A DNA stretch of 64,000 bases from assembly GCA_002412495.1 (NCBI GenBank), contig DHVE01000118.1, positions 1 to 64,000 on the forward strand. The letters are read 5' to 3'. Shown piece after piece: positions 52,336 through 60,995 of this stretch. A program made the position numbers and the translations under genes. The notes beneath the pieces are model-generated. The model was not told the origin of the DNA. It saw only the letters and a program-made list of their open reading frames with translations, and did not search any database. Each line of letters starts with the position of its first letter. Position 1 is the first letter of the stretch. Origin of the DNA: Betaproteobacteria bacterium UBA5216. Lineage in GTDB: Bacteria > Pseudomonadota > Gammaproteobacteria > Burkholderiales > SG8-41.

Positions 52336-53766
52336 TTACTGTGCAAGCAGATCGGTAAATGCCGGCACCGCCGTGTCGAGAAAGCGCGGATGATCCGCGC
52401 ATAACGCGCGCACCTGCTGTTCGCGGGCCGTTTCATACCGCCCGCGCAATCTGTCCGATAACTTATTGATTAATAATGGAATTCCATCCGAGCGTCGCGA
52501 CGGATGCCCCACCGGATTATCGTGCTCGATCAGCCCTGTGCCGCTGCCGTCCTTGAACACAATTTCGATGCCATTCGGGTTCGCGCGCAGCACCGGATCA
52601 TCGTAGCGCGCGGTGTACGCGGGGTTTTCCGTCACCGTCATCAGCGCGCGCAGCCGGTCGATACGCGGATCGGTGGCTGCTTCGTCTTCGTAATCCGCCG
52701 CCGTGAGTTTGCCGCGCAGCAGGCACACCGCGATCGCGTACTGCAAGCAATGATCACGATCCGCCGGATTGCGCAGCGGGCCTTTTTTATCGATGGTTTC
52801 GAGCGTGCGCTGGTGCGTGAACAAACGAACCTCGGCAATGTCATCAAGACGTTCGCGCACGCGCGCCGACACTTCCAGTGCGCATTCGATAGACGACTGC
52901 GCGTGGATCACCACCGGCCCCATGATCTTGAAAATCACGTTCTCCATCACCATCGAGCCGAATTCGCCGCCGCGTTTGAACGCGGCGCCGCCCATGCGCG
53001 TTTTGCAAAAGCCCCACTTGGGATGGCTCAGCACCTGCGGATAACCCGGCTCGCCCTTCACCGCCATCAACGCGAGGCGCACCGCATGGCTGCTGGCTTC
53101 CGCGGCAGCCCAGCCCTTGCGCGGACCGGTGTTGGAGCCGAAGCGATGCACGCACAAGGGCGGATCAAAAAATGCCAGCGAAGTGGCCACCATGATCTGG
53201 TCTCGCGTGCCGCCCAGCAATTTGGCCGCCACCGCCGCCACGGCGATTTTCACCAGCAACGGGTGATCGATGCCATAGGGGTTCAGCGCCTGGCCCAAAC
53301 CCAGCACGCCCTGTATCTCGTGCGCCTTGATCATCGCCTCGAGCACGGTGCGCAAGGTCAGGGGCGCTTTGCCTTCAATCACGCGCGCGCGGCTGACGTA
53401 ATCCGTCACCGCGAGAATCGCGCCCACGTCGTCCGATGGATGTGACGTCTGCGCCGCCACCCAGGTGTCGCTGAAATCCGTCCAGCGCACCATGCACGCG
53501 ATATTAAACGCCGCAGTGACCGGATCGAGCCGGAAATCCGTGCCCGGCACGCGCGCGCCCGCGTCCATGCTCGCACCCGGCACCACCGGCCCCAAGAGGC
53601 GCGTGCAATGCGGATCATTCAGCGCGTCCAGCGCGCAGGCAATGCTGTCGATCAAACAATAACGCGCGGTTTCAAATGCGCGTTCGCTGGTGACCGCGTA
53701 GCGATCTACGTAGTCAGCAATCTCGATCAATAACGGGTCGTAGGGCAGGGCGGCGGGCGTGGACAT
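52336..53766 (-). CDS. prpD: 2-Methylcitrate dehydratase PrpD-type protein
   Basis: A 476-residue protein with the full-length PrpD pattern: DYVDRYAVTSERAFETARYCLID, LLGPVVPGA, RVPGTDFRLDPVTAAFNI, MVRWTDFSDTWVA, HPSDDVGAILAV, NTGPRKGWAAAEA and DKKGPLRNPADRDHCLQY. PrpD converts 2-methylcitrate to 2-methyl-cis-aconitate in propionate breakdown. The prpB and prpC partners are not here, so it may serve a related tricarboxylate near the aldolase and dehydrogenase genes. It diverges from the other MmgE/PrpD gene. Confidence 0.85.
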   Translation of the reverse strand: MSTPAALPYDPLLIEIADYVDRYAVTSERAFETARYCLIDSIACALDALNDPHCTRLLGPVVPGASMDAGARVPGTDFRLDPVTAAFNIACMVRWTDFSDTWVAAQTSHPSDDVGAILAVTDYVSRARVIEGKAPLTLRTVLEAMIKAHEIQGVLGLGQALNPYGIDHPLLVKIAVAAVAAKLLGGTRDQIMVATSLAFFDPPLCVHRFGSNTGPRKGWAAAEASSHAVRLALMAVKGEPGYPQVLSHPKWGFCKTRMGGAAFKRGGEFGSMVMENVIFKIMGPVVIHAQSSIECALEVSARVRERLDDIAEVRLFTHQRTLETIDKKGPLRNPADRDHCLQYAIAVCLLRGKLTAADYEDEAATDPRIDRLRALMTVTENPAYTARYDDPVLRANPNGIEIVFKDGSGTGLIEHDNPVGHPSRRSDGIPLLINKLSDRLRGRYETAREQQVRALCADHPRFLDTAVPAFTDLLAQ

Positions 53767-53873
53767 GGGGAATTACTCTCAGGATTTTCTTGTGTATATT
53801 CCACTATTCAAGCCGCTTCAAGCAAGTCATCGACTCTCATCAATTTAAGCCAACATAATGTGGAAGGAAACTC

Positions 53874-55259
53874 ATGGGCGCGACAGCCACCATCGCTGAT
53901 TTCATTGTAAAAACCACCGCAGCGGATTTTCCGGCGGGCAGCGACGAGAAAGCGATCAAGGTCATCGTGGATACGTTTGCCGCGATACTCGCCGGCGTGA
54001 GTTCGGAAGTCGCCGAGCCGCTGCAAAAATATCTGGCGTCGTCGGGCGAGTCCGGCGTGTCGCCGATATTGGGCACCGGGCGCACCGCGTCGCCGGAGAC
54101 CGCCGCGCTGATCAACGGCACCTACGGTCACTCGCTGGATTACGACGACGTGCTGTCGATGATACCCGCCCACCCCAGCGCGGTAATTCTGAGCGCGCTG
54201 CTCGCCAGCATGGACAACAAACCGGTGAGCGGCAACAGTTTCATCGAGGCCTACATCATCGGCGTCGAGGTCGGCGGCAAGGTGGGCCTCGGCATGACCA
54301 ACGATCACTATCAGCGCGGCTTTCACGCCACCGGCACGCTGGCGATGTTTTCCGGCGTCGCGGCGCTCGCCAAACTGCATGGTCTGGATGCGCCCGCGAT
54401 ACAGCAGGCCTTCGGTATCGCGGCGTCGATGGCGAGCGGTCTGCGGCGCAACTTTGGCACCATGACCAAGCCATTGCACACCGGTCTGGCCGCGCGCAAT
54501 GCCGTGACCGCGGTGCGGCTGGCCATGTGCGGCTTTACCGCCGCGCCGGATATCATGGAAGCCAAGGCCGGGTTTTATTCAACCTACGGCACCGCCGATT
54601 CCGATCCCGAGGTCACCGCGCGCGGGCTGGGCAAGCCGTTTGTGATCAGCAGTCCGGGCATCGCGGTGAAAAAATTTCCTTGTTGTTATGCCACCCACCG
54701 CACCATCGACGGCGTGCTCACACTGCGCGAGCGGCTGGGCTTCGACGCCGGCAGCATCGACAAGGTGATTTGCCGCATGCCGCCCGGCGGGATGCACGTG
54801 CTGATTTATCCACGCCCGGTGACCGGACTTGAAGGAAAATTCAGCCTGCCGTATTCGGCCGCCGCCGCCGTACTCGACGGAAAATTTACACTCTGGTCGT
54901 TCAGCGACGAAGCCGTGCGCCGGCCCGAAATCGCCGCGCTCTATGAGCGCATCGACACGCACGAAACGCCGGCCTGCCGCGGCGACGATCCGCAGTTCGA
55001 CAAACGCAGTTCGGGTAGCCGGGGTTTTGTCGAAGTCGAAGTCTTGCTCAAGGACGGCCGCCGCGATCAGATCCGCATCGACGTGCCGCCCGGCGCGCCG
55101 GCGCGTGAACTCACGTGGGACGAGTTGCAGGAGAAATTCATGGACTGCGCGAAACAGGCGCCCCGCATATCAACGGCCACCGCCGCCGCGGTATTCAAAA
55201 GCCTCCGCGTGCTGAATACGCTGGACGATGTCCGCACCGTCAGCCGTCAGTTGCATTAG
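53874..55259 (+). CDS. MmgE/PrpD-family protein (second type)
   Basis: A 461-residue protein of the broader MmgE/PrpD family. Typical segments are VIVDTFAAILAGVSSEVAEPL, GTYGHSLDYDDV, HPSAVILSALLA, YIIGVEVGGKVG, FHATGTLAMFSG and KKFPCCYATH. It is clearly a different branch from the PrpD next door. Members include cis-aconitate decarboxylase-like and uncharacterised hydro-lyases. GGAAGGA precedes the ATG at 53874. The broken CHAT-like gene starts 14 bp after its stop and may be co-transcribed. Confidence 0.92.
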   Translation: MGATATIADFIVKTTAADFPAGSDEKAIKVIVDTFAAILAGVSSEVAEPLQKYLASSGESGVSPILGTGRTASPETAALINGTYGHSLDYDDVLSMIPAHPSAVILSALLASMDNKPVSGNSFIEAYIIGVEVGGKVGLGMTNDHYQRGFHATGTLAMFSGVAALAKLHGLDAPAIQQAFGIAASMASGLRRNFGTMTKPLHTGLAARNAVTAVRLAMCGFTAAPDIMEAKAGFYSTYGTADSDPEVTARGLGKPFVISSPGIAVKKFPCCYATHRTIDGVLTLRERLGFDAGSIDKVICRMPPGGMHVLIYPRPVTGLEGKFSLPYSAAAAVLDGKFTLWSFSDEAVRRPEIAALYERIDTHETPACRGDDPQFDKRSSGSRGFVEVEVLLKDGRRDQIRIDVPPGAPARELTWDELQEKFMDCAKQAPRISTATAAAVFKSLRVLNTLDDVRTVSRQLH

Positions 55260-55273
55260 CACGGAGGATCATC

Positions 55274-56413
55274 ATGGCCACGCCCGCGATTACCCACGGC
55301 TTTGCCGGTCAGTGGCTGACCACGTTCGGCTGGATGACACTCAAGCGGCGCGGCGCAAAATTTGCTGGCGTCTACCAGTACGGCACCACCGAAGGGCAGA
55401 TTACCGGCACGCTGGTTGGCAATAACCTGCACATTCACTATCGGGAACCGAACGAGGAAGGTGACGGCGTGTTCCACTTATTGCGCGCCGGAAAATTCAC
55501 CGGTACCTATAGCGCCGCGGGCGATCCGCGCGTGCGGCACTGGGAAGGCGAACGCGGCTGGGATGGCATCTGGGAGACGGATTTCGGCCGGGTGCGACTG
55601 CTGCAAACAGCAGACCGCGTGTACGGCTTTTACAAAGGGGCTGGGTCATCCCGCATCCACGGGCGCACCGCCGGCGGACACCAACTCGAGTTCCGTTAAA
55701 AAGAACCGCGTAGCTCGGGCAAAGGCCGCTTTGAGCTGAGCAAGGACCATTTTTCGTTTGCTGGTGAATGGCGTCCCAGTGGCGCAGGCAGGACCGCCCC
55801 CTGGAAGCCCTGGCGCGGCCGCCGCGTGCAACCCGAACGCGGCGTGACCTGGCTGCTGGTGCTCGAAGCGCACTGGCAGCGCAGCGTCGCCGAAAACGAA
55901 TACGCATTTGGCCACATGCTGCGCGAAGTGTTCGCGCGCCTGCCGCAAGTGCGCGTGCGCCAGCGCTTCTTTCATGACGCGGAAAGCCTGGATCACTGGT
56001 GCCGCGAATTACTTTACGTGCCCGAGCCCGCCATCCTGATGATCGCCAGCCACGGCGTCGCCGATGGTTTGGCCGTGCATGGCCAGGTGATCAATACCAC
56101 GCGCGTGCTCGACAGCGTGCGCGACGCCGGCAATCTGAAATTGCTGCATTTTTCATCATGCCTTGTCGGGCTCGACGGCCAGCGCGCACTGGCGAAACAG
56201 CCGTTTCCGGTATCCGGTTACACCACCAGCGTGGATTGGGGCGCGAGCGCGCTACTGGAATTCACCTATCTCGACCTGATGCTGGTACGCGGTTATGAAC
56301 CGGCGGATGCGGCCAAGGCGCTACCCAAGCTGATTAATTACACGGGCGACACGGTCGCCGAGGATTCACCGTACCGCGCGGCGGGATTCCGGTTTTTTCC
56401 GGCGGCGGCATAA
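55274..56413 (+). pseudogene. Beta-repeat protein fused to a CHAT/caspase-like protease domain, interrupted by TAA
   Basis: One frame of 379 codons from ATG 55274 (ribosome site GGAGG) is split by TAA at 55697-55699. The first part holds two tandem beta-rich repeats of about 90 residues: GQWLTTFGWMTLKRRG / GIWETDFGRVRLLQTA, later GQITGTLVGNNLHIHYREP / SRIHGRTAGG...FR-stop-KEP. Aligning the repeats puts the stop exactly at the Tyr of HYREP, so a Tyr codon was lost. The second part reads ILMIASHG (His260) and LLHFSSC (Cys296), the His-Cys dyad of CHAT/caspase-like proteases, with a typical strand order. The GTG at 55826 could start a separate protease chain. Confidence 0.65.
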
Positions 56414-56441
56414 ACCCGATCTGACAAAGCGTGTTGTTGCT

Positions 56442-57407
56442 TCAGACATCCGGCTTTGCGCCAGACGCCTTGACGATCTTTGCGTACTTCTCGATCTCGC
56501 GCGCCACGAACGCCGTGAACTCGGCGGTGGTGCTGCCCACCGGCTCGGCGCCTTCTCGCTGCATATAATTTTTCATGTCCTGGTGTTGCAGGCTTTTCAC
56601 CACCTCGGCTTGTATCTTGCCGATGATCGCGGGCGATGTGCCCGCAGGCGCCCACAACGCAAACCAGTTGTCCACGTCAAAGCCCGGATAGATCGAATCG
56701 ACCGTCGGCAGATCGGGCAGCACTGAAGATTTGCGTTTGGTGGTGACGGCCAGCCCGCGAATTTTGCCGGCGCCGATCAGCGGTCTGGCACTGGTGCTCG
56801 ACGGAAAGCCCATTTCGATTTCGCCGCCGAGCAGCGAGGTCATCGCGGCGCTGGCTCCCTTATAGGGTATGTGCGTGAGTTTGCCGCCCGACATCTGCTT
56901 CAATAATTCCGCCGCCAGATGACTGGTGGTGCCGGTGCCGTTCGAGCCATAGTTAAGGCCATCCTTGCGTGTCTTGGCGAGCGCCACGAGTTCCTGAATG
57001 GTACGCGCGGGCACGGAAGGATGCACCACGACAACAATCGGCGCGGACGCCACTTGCGTAATCGGCGCCAGATCTTTTTGCAGGCTGAACGGCATTTTCG
57101 GATACAGCGTCACGTTCACCGCGAGCGAAGCGGTGGACATCAGCAAGGTGTAACCATCGGGCGGGCTCTTGACCACGATTTCCGCGCCGATATTGCCGCC
57201 GGCACCCGTGCGGTTATCTACCGGCACGGTCTGTCCCCACGCCGCAAAAAAACGCTGACTCAGCAAGCGCGCCAGCAAATCCGTGCCCGCGCCCGGCGAA
57301 AACGGCAAAACAATCCGGATCGGCCGGTTGGGATAATCCTGCGCCTGCGCGTCGTGCATCCCCATCACCACCAATAGCGCGCCGGCAACGACCGTAGTTT
57401 TATTCAT
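56442..57407 (-). CDS. Bug/TctC-family periplasmic receptor (22)
   Basis: A 321-residue receptor; cleavage is expected after DAQAQ. Landmarks are NRPIRIVLPFSPGAGTDLLAR (Ala in the GG pair), DNRTGAGG, SPPDGYT, HIPYKGASAAMTSLLGGE and LPTVDSIYPGFD, where the usual AExG turn is lost. It is the last gene of ThDP enzyme-Bug-Bug, 21 bp behind the preceding Bug gene, and converges with the CHAT-like gene. Confidence 0.93.
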   Translation of the reverse strand: MNKTTVVAGALLVVMGMHDAQAQDYPNRPIRIVLPFSPGAGTDLLARLLSQRFFAAWGQTVPVDNRTGAGGNIGAEIVVKSPPDGYTLLMSTASLAVNVTLYPKMPFSLQKDLAPITQVASAPIVVVVHPSVPARTIQELVALAKTRKDGLNYGSNGTGTTSHLAAELLKQMSGGKLTHIPYKGASAAMTSLLGGEIEMGFPSSTSARPLIGAGKIRGLAVTTKRKSSVLPDLPTVDSIYPGFDVDNWFALWAPAGTSPAIIGKIQAEVVKSLQHQDMKNYMQREGAEPVGSTTAEFTAFVAREIEKYAKIVKASGAKPDV

Positions 57408-57428
57408 GAGGTTTTCGCGGTTTGTAGA

Positions 57429-58394
57429 CTACAACGGTTTGACACCCGTCTCCTGCGACAGCACGGTCATTTCCTTCAGATAACCTTCCAGAAACTGTCG
57501 AAACGCCGCCGGTGTACTGGCCACCGGCATATGTCCGCCGAGTTCCATGGTGTCGCGCATTTTTGGCGCCGTGAGCGCCTTTTCGACTTCCGTATGAATG
57601 CGGGTCAACACGCTTGCGGGCAGGGCTGCCGGCGCAAGTATCGCGTGCCACGCCGGATCGTACACAAAGCCCGTCATGCCCGCTTCGGACAGTGTCGGCA
57701 CCTCCGGCAATCCTTGCCAGCGCTTGCCGCCGCTGGTGGCCAGCGCGCGCAGCCGGTTACCCTTGATGTGCGGCAACACCGTCAGCGGCGAGGCAAACGC
57801 CATTTGAATTTCCGCACCGATCACCGCTGTGATCGCCGGCGCAAACCCCTTGTAAGGCACGTGCACGAATTTTGCGCCTGCGCGCTTGTTGATGAGTTCA
57901 CCCAGCAGATGCTGACTGTTGCCCACGCCGCCGGAACCGTAATGTATTTGTGCCTTGCCGCTTTTGGACACGTCGATCAGTTCCTTAAGGGTTTGCGCAG
58001 GCACCTGCGGATGGATCACCACGTAGTAACCGCGCGATTTCACCACCTGCGTCACGGGTGCAAAATCGCGCAGCACGTTAAACGGCGGTTTCTCGTGCAC
58101 CAGTTGATTGTTGGCCAGCGAATTCGAGGTGTAGATCAGGGTATAGCCGTCGGGCGGTGCCTTGGCGACGATCTCGCCGGCAATGATGCCGTTGGCGCCG
58201 CCGCGATTATCGATCACGAACTGCTGCCCCATCTGCCGCGACAATTGTTCGCCCAGTGCGCGCATGATGGTGTCCATCGTGCCGCCCGCCGGTTGCGGCA
58301 CAACCATGCGAATGGGGCGCTCGGGATAAGCGCCATGCGCGAGCGCTGTTGCGAGAAATACAACAACGCCGACAATCGATCGTGCATGCATCAT
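57429..58394 (-). CDS. Bug/TctC-family periplasmic receptor (23)
   Basis: A 321-residue receptor. ATG 58394 has GGGAGAAG upstream and starts a short signal peptide cleaved near AHGA. Landmarks are ERPIRMVVPQPAGGTMDTIMR (Gln in the PF position), DNRGGANG, APPDGYT, HVPYKGFAPAITAVIGAE and VPTLSEAGMTGFV. It follows the ThDP enzyme gene by 25 bp and precedes another Bug gene, so two receptors share one enzyme operon. Confidence 0.93.
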   Translation of the reverse strand: MMHARSIVGVVVFLATALAHGAYPERPIRMVVPQPAGGTMDTIMRALGEQLSRQMGQQFVIDNRGGANGIIAGEIVAKAPPDGYTLIYTSNSLANNQLVHEKPPFNVLRDFAPVTQVVKSRGYYVVIHPQVPAQTLKELIDVSKSGKAQIHYGSGGVGNSQHLLGELINKRAGAKFVHVPYKGFAPAITAVIGAEIQMAFASPLTVLPHIKGNRLRALATSGGKRWQGLPEVPTLSEAGMTGFVYDPAWHAILAPAALPASVLTRIHTEVEKALTAPKMRDTMELGGHMPVASTPAAFRQFLEGYLKEMTVLSQETGVKPL

Positions 58395-58419
58395 GTGCTT
58401 CTCCCGACCCGCACGCCCA

Positions 58420-60099
58420 TCAAGCCGGCATCCACGGCATCGGTGCCTGCGACGCAAACTCGGTGCGGCAATCAATCACCGCCGGCAGGTCCGAAGCCAT
58501 CGCCTGCTCGAAGGCCTTTTTGAAATCCTGTGGTTTATCAACCACCACGCCGAAGCAATCGAACGCCCGGGCAATTTTGGCGAAATCGGTTTCGAGGAAT
58601 TCGTAGCACTCGTCCTTGCGGTTCGGCTCCGGCGAGCCGGTGTACGCGATGCTCAAGTTCTTCAAGCCTTGCGCGAGACATTTGTTGTTGTTGACGATGG
58701 TGACGGTTTTGATGCCGCGGCGGCGCGCGGTTTCGAGTTCGGGCAGATGGTAATAAAAGCCGCCGTCGCCGGTGAAGCAGAACACCGGCTTGTCAGGCGC
58801 GCCGCATTTGCCACCAAGCGATGCGGGGAACGACCAGCCGAGCGAACCCGCAGCCCTGAAGTAACGTTGCTCCGGATGGTTGAACCACACCATGGTGTTG
58901 GTCCACAGCGCGGCAAAGCCGGTGTCGGCAAAAAGAATCGCGTCCTTGGGCAACAGTTCGGTGAGTTCGCGGCAGATGCGGCCGGGATTCATCGGCACGG
59001 CATCGGAATTACGCTGCTTGTTGGCCTCGGTGCGCCACGCTTCGACGTGCTGCTTCGCGGTGGCGAGCCAGGCGTCGTGTTTCGCCGGCGCGGCCGCCGT
59101 GGTGATGGCCTCAACCGCCGTGCGCACATCCGCCAGCACGCCGATGACGCCGCTGTAGTTGCGGCCGATTTCCACCGCGTCGATATCGATCTGGATGATC
59201 GGCGTGCCGTCTTTCGGCATTTTGTAGTTGCCAGTGGTGTGATCGCTGGTGTTGCTGCCGCAGTAGATCACCAGATCGGCTTCATCAACGATGTGATTGC
59301 CGCCGGTGCGGCCATACAAACCCATGGTGCCATAGAACACCGGATGATTTTCGGTGAGTATCGCCTTGGCATCCGGCGTGGCGCACACCGGCGCGCCGAT
59401 TTTCTCGGCGAGCTTCGCCAGCGCGGCACCCGCGTCCGAAATGGTCGCGCCCCGATCGGCGATGATCACCGGCTTTTGTGACTTCGCAATCGCGGCCACG
59501 GCGCGCTGCACCGCTTGCGCGTCGGGCGCGGGGCGAAACGCCGGGTAGCGCGTGTGCGCGTCGTCGGACAACACGTCGAACACGCCTTCCAGATGCGTGA
59601 TCGCATCGCCCGTGAACCCCGCCATGTCGAGATGCACCGGGCGCGGCGTGCCGGTGGTGGCCTCGCGGAACGCCTGACGCATCAGTTGCTGCATTTGCTC
59701 CAGTGCATCGATCTTGCCGTGAAATTTGGTGACGGCGGTGTAGAGCGGTTGATGATCAACCTCTTGATACGCGTTGCGGTATTGCATGGTGCCGACGTGC
59801 CGCCCGGTGATCGCCACCACGGGGGAGTGGCCGAGAAACGGGTCCTGCATGCCGGAAGCCAGATTCGCCGCGCCCACCGATTGCGCCATGCACACGCCGG
59901 GCCTACCGGAGGTGCGCGCGTAACCATCGGCCATGTAGGCGACGCCTTTTTCGGAGTGGCCGAGTATGCGATTGATCCCGGTGTCTTCCATCGCCGCGAG
60001 CGCGCGCCGCAGCACCGCATCCATGAAAAACAGATGCGACACGCCATACGATTTAAGAATCTGGCCGAATAGTCTCGCGCCCGTCATTTTTTGCGGCAT
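58420..60099 (-). CDS. Thiamine diphosphate-dependent enzyme (acetolactate synthase/decarboxylase-like)
   Basis: A 559-residue three-domain ThDP enzyme. The catalytic Glu is Glu50 in GHSEKGVAYMADGYAR; the ThDP/Mg motif begins at GDGG (444-447) and ends at NNN (470-472). A middle domain with VDEADLVIYCGSNTSD is typical. The family includes acetolactate synthase, oxalyl-CoA and benzoylformate-like decarboxylases and sulfoacetaldehyde acetyltransferase; I cannot choose among them. It heads an operon with two Bug genes and has operator site F upstream, suggesting 2-oxo acid catabolism rather than amino acid synthesis. Confidence 0.92.
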   Translation of the reverse strand: MPQKMTGARLFGQILKSYGVSHLFFMDAVLRRALAAMEDTGINRILGHSEKGVAYMADGYARTSGRPGVCMAQSVGAANLASGMQDPFLGHSPVVAITGRHVGTMQYRNAYQEVDHQPLYTAVTKFHGKIDALEQMQQLMRQAFREATTGTPRPVHLDMAGFTGDAITHLEGVFDVLSDDAHTRYPAFRPAPDAQAVQRAVAAIAKSQKPVIIADRGATISDAGAALAKLAEKIGAPVCATPDAKAILTENHPVFYGTMGLYGRTGGNHIVDEADLVIYCGSNTSDHTTGNYKMPKDGTPIIQIDIDAVEIGRNYSGVIGVLADVRTAVEAITTAAAPAKHDAWLATAKQHVEAWRTEANKQRNSDAVPMNPGRICRELTELLPKDAILFADTGFAALWTNTMVWFNHPEQRYFRAAGSLGWSFPASLGGKCGAPDKPVFCFTGDGGFYYHLPELETARRRGIKTVTIVNNNKCLAQGLKNLSIAYTGSPEPNRKDECYEFLETDFAKIARAFDCFGVVVDKPQDFKKAFEQAMASDLPAVIDCRTEFASQAPMPWMPA

Positions 60100-60138
60100 T
60101 GCTGTCTCCCGTTATTCGGCGCGCCTGCGACGAATAAT

Positions 60139-60164
60139 AAATTATCGTTTAAAATTAAAGAGTT
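60139..60164 (-). promoter_or_regulatory. Operator-like palindrome, site F (upstream of the ThDP enzyme)
   Basis: Half-sites AAATTATCGTTTA (60139-60151) and, on the other strand, AACTCTTTAATTT (60164-60152) match the shared half-site at 10 or more of 13 positions. It lies 40-65 bp before the ThDP enzyme ATG, in the gap to the alpha/beta hydrolase gene. Confidence 0.6.
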
Positions 60165-60191
60165 ACAAGGGTCAACCGACAGGCATCCGGA

Positions 60192-60995
60192 TCATGTCTC
60201 GCGCAGGAACGGCAGCACCATCTGCGCAAACAAATCCGGCGTCTGCGCGTGCATGAAGTGCCCCGAATCCGCCTCGGCATACCGCGCGCCAGGAATCATT
60301 TTCGTGAGTTCCTCGACCATCGCGGGCGAACGCATCGAATCATGTTTGCAGCCGATCGACAACGTGGGACACGCAATGCGGCTCAGCTCAGGGTCCACTT
60401 CCATCTCCAGCAACATACGGTTGATCGCGGCGAAACTGTGCGGATCGTTGGTGATCCAGCGCGCGCGATACGTGTCGAAACGACTGCGGTCACCGCGCAG
60501 CACGTCGGGATATGAACGATCCAGACTCGCCTGCGCCTGCGCGCGCATGCCCGTGCGCTCCACCTCGGCGGCGCGCGCCACCATGTGCGGGCGCGTTGCC
60601 GGGTTGGAACGCGTTACCAGACTTTGAATCACCAGACGCGACACCCGCTTGGGATGACGCGCGGCAAACGCCGCCGCGATGCCCGCGCCCAGCGCCGAGC
60701 CGACCACCCGCACCGGCGACGTGATCGCCAGCGCATCCAGCAGCGCGGCGATATCCGCCACCATGTCATCCAGCTTCAGCGTGCCACTGACTTTCTCGCT
60801 TTGGCCGAATCCGCGCTGATCGTAGCGCAGCACGCGAAAGTGCTGCTGAAACGCGGACAGCGTCTCGTCCCAGCTATCGAGACAGCCGCCCAGTTCATGC
60901 ACCAGCAGCACCGTCGGCGCCCCCGCGTTACCCGACAGTTCGTAGCGCAGGCTGACGCCGTTCACATCCATCCACTTCATATCGCGCATCTGCAT
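60192..60995 (-). CDS. Alpha/beta hydrolase with Ala at the nucleophile position
   Basis: A 267-residue protein with the haloperoxidase/3-oxoadipate-lactonase-like layout: VLLVHELGGCLDSWDE, LRYDQRGFGQSE, and the lid between. The nucleophile elbow is GSALG at residues 99-103, so Ala101 stands where Ser belongs. The Asp in IGCKHDSM and His in ADSGHFMHA are kept. It cannot use the normal acyl-enzyme path. ATG 60995 overlaps the MBL stop (TAATG), linking the two genes. Confidence 0.85.
   Translation of the reverse strand: MQMRDMKWMDVNGVSLRYELSGNAGAPTVLLVHELGGCLDSWDETLSAFQQHFRVLRYDQRGFGQSEKVSGTLKLDDMVADIAALLDALAITSPVRVVGSALGAGIAAAFAARHPKRVSRLVIQSLVTRSNPATRPHMVARAAEVERTGMRAQAQASLDRSYPDVLRGDRSRFDTYRARWITNDPHSFAAINRMLLEMEVDPELSRIACPTLSIGCKHDSMRSPAMVEELTKMIPGARYAEADSGHFMHAQTPDLFAQMVLPFLRET

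Noticed and set aside
10769..56413. Stop-codon reassignment (TAA as Tyr) to explain the interrupted genes
   Set aside because: Many intact genes here end in TAA at the expected family length, and one interruption is TAG at a Gln codon. Separate nonsense mutations or read errors fit better.
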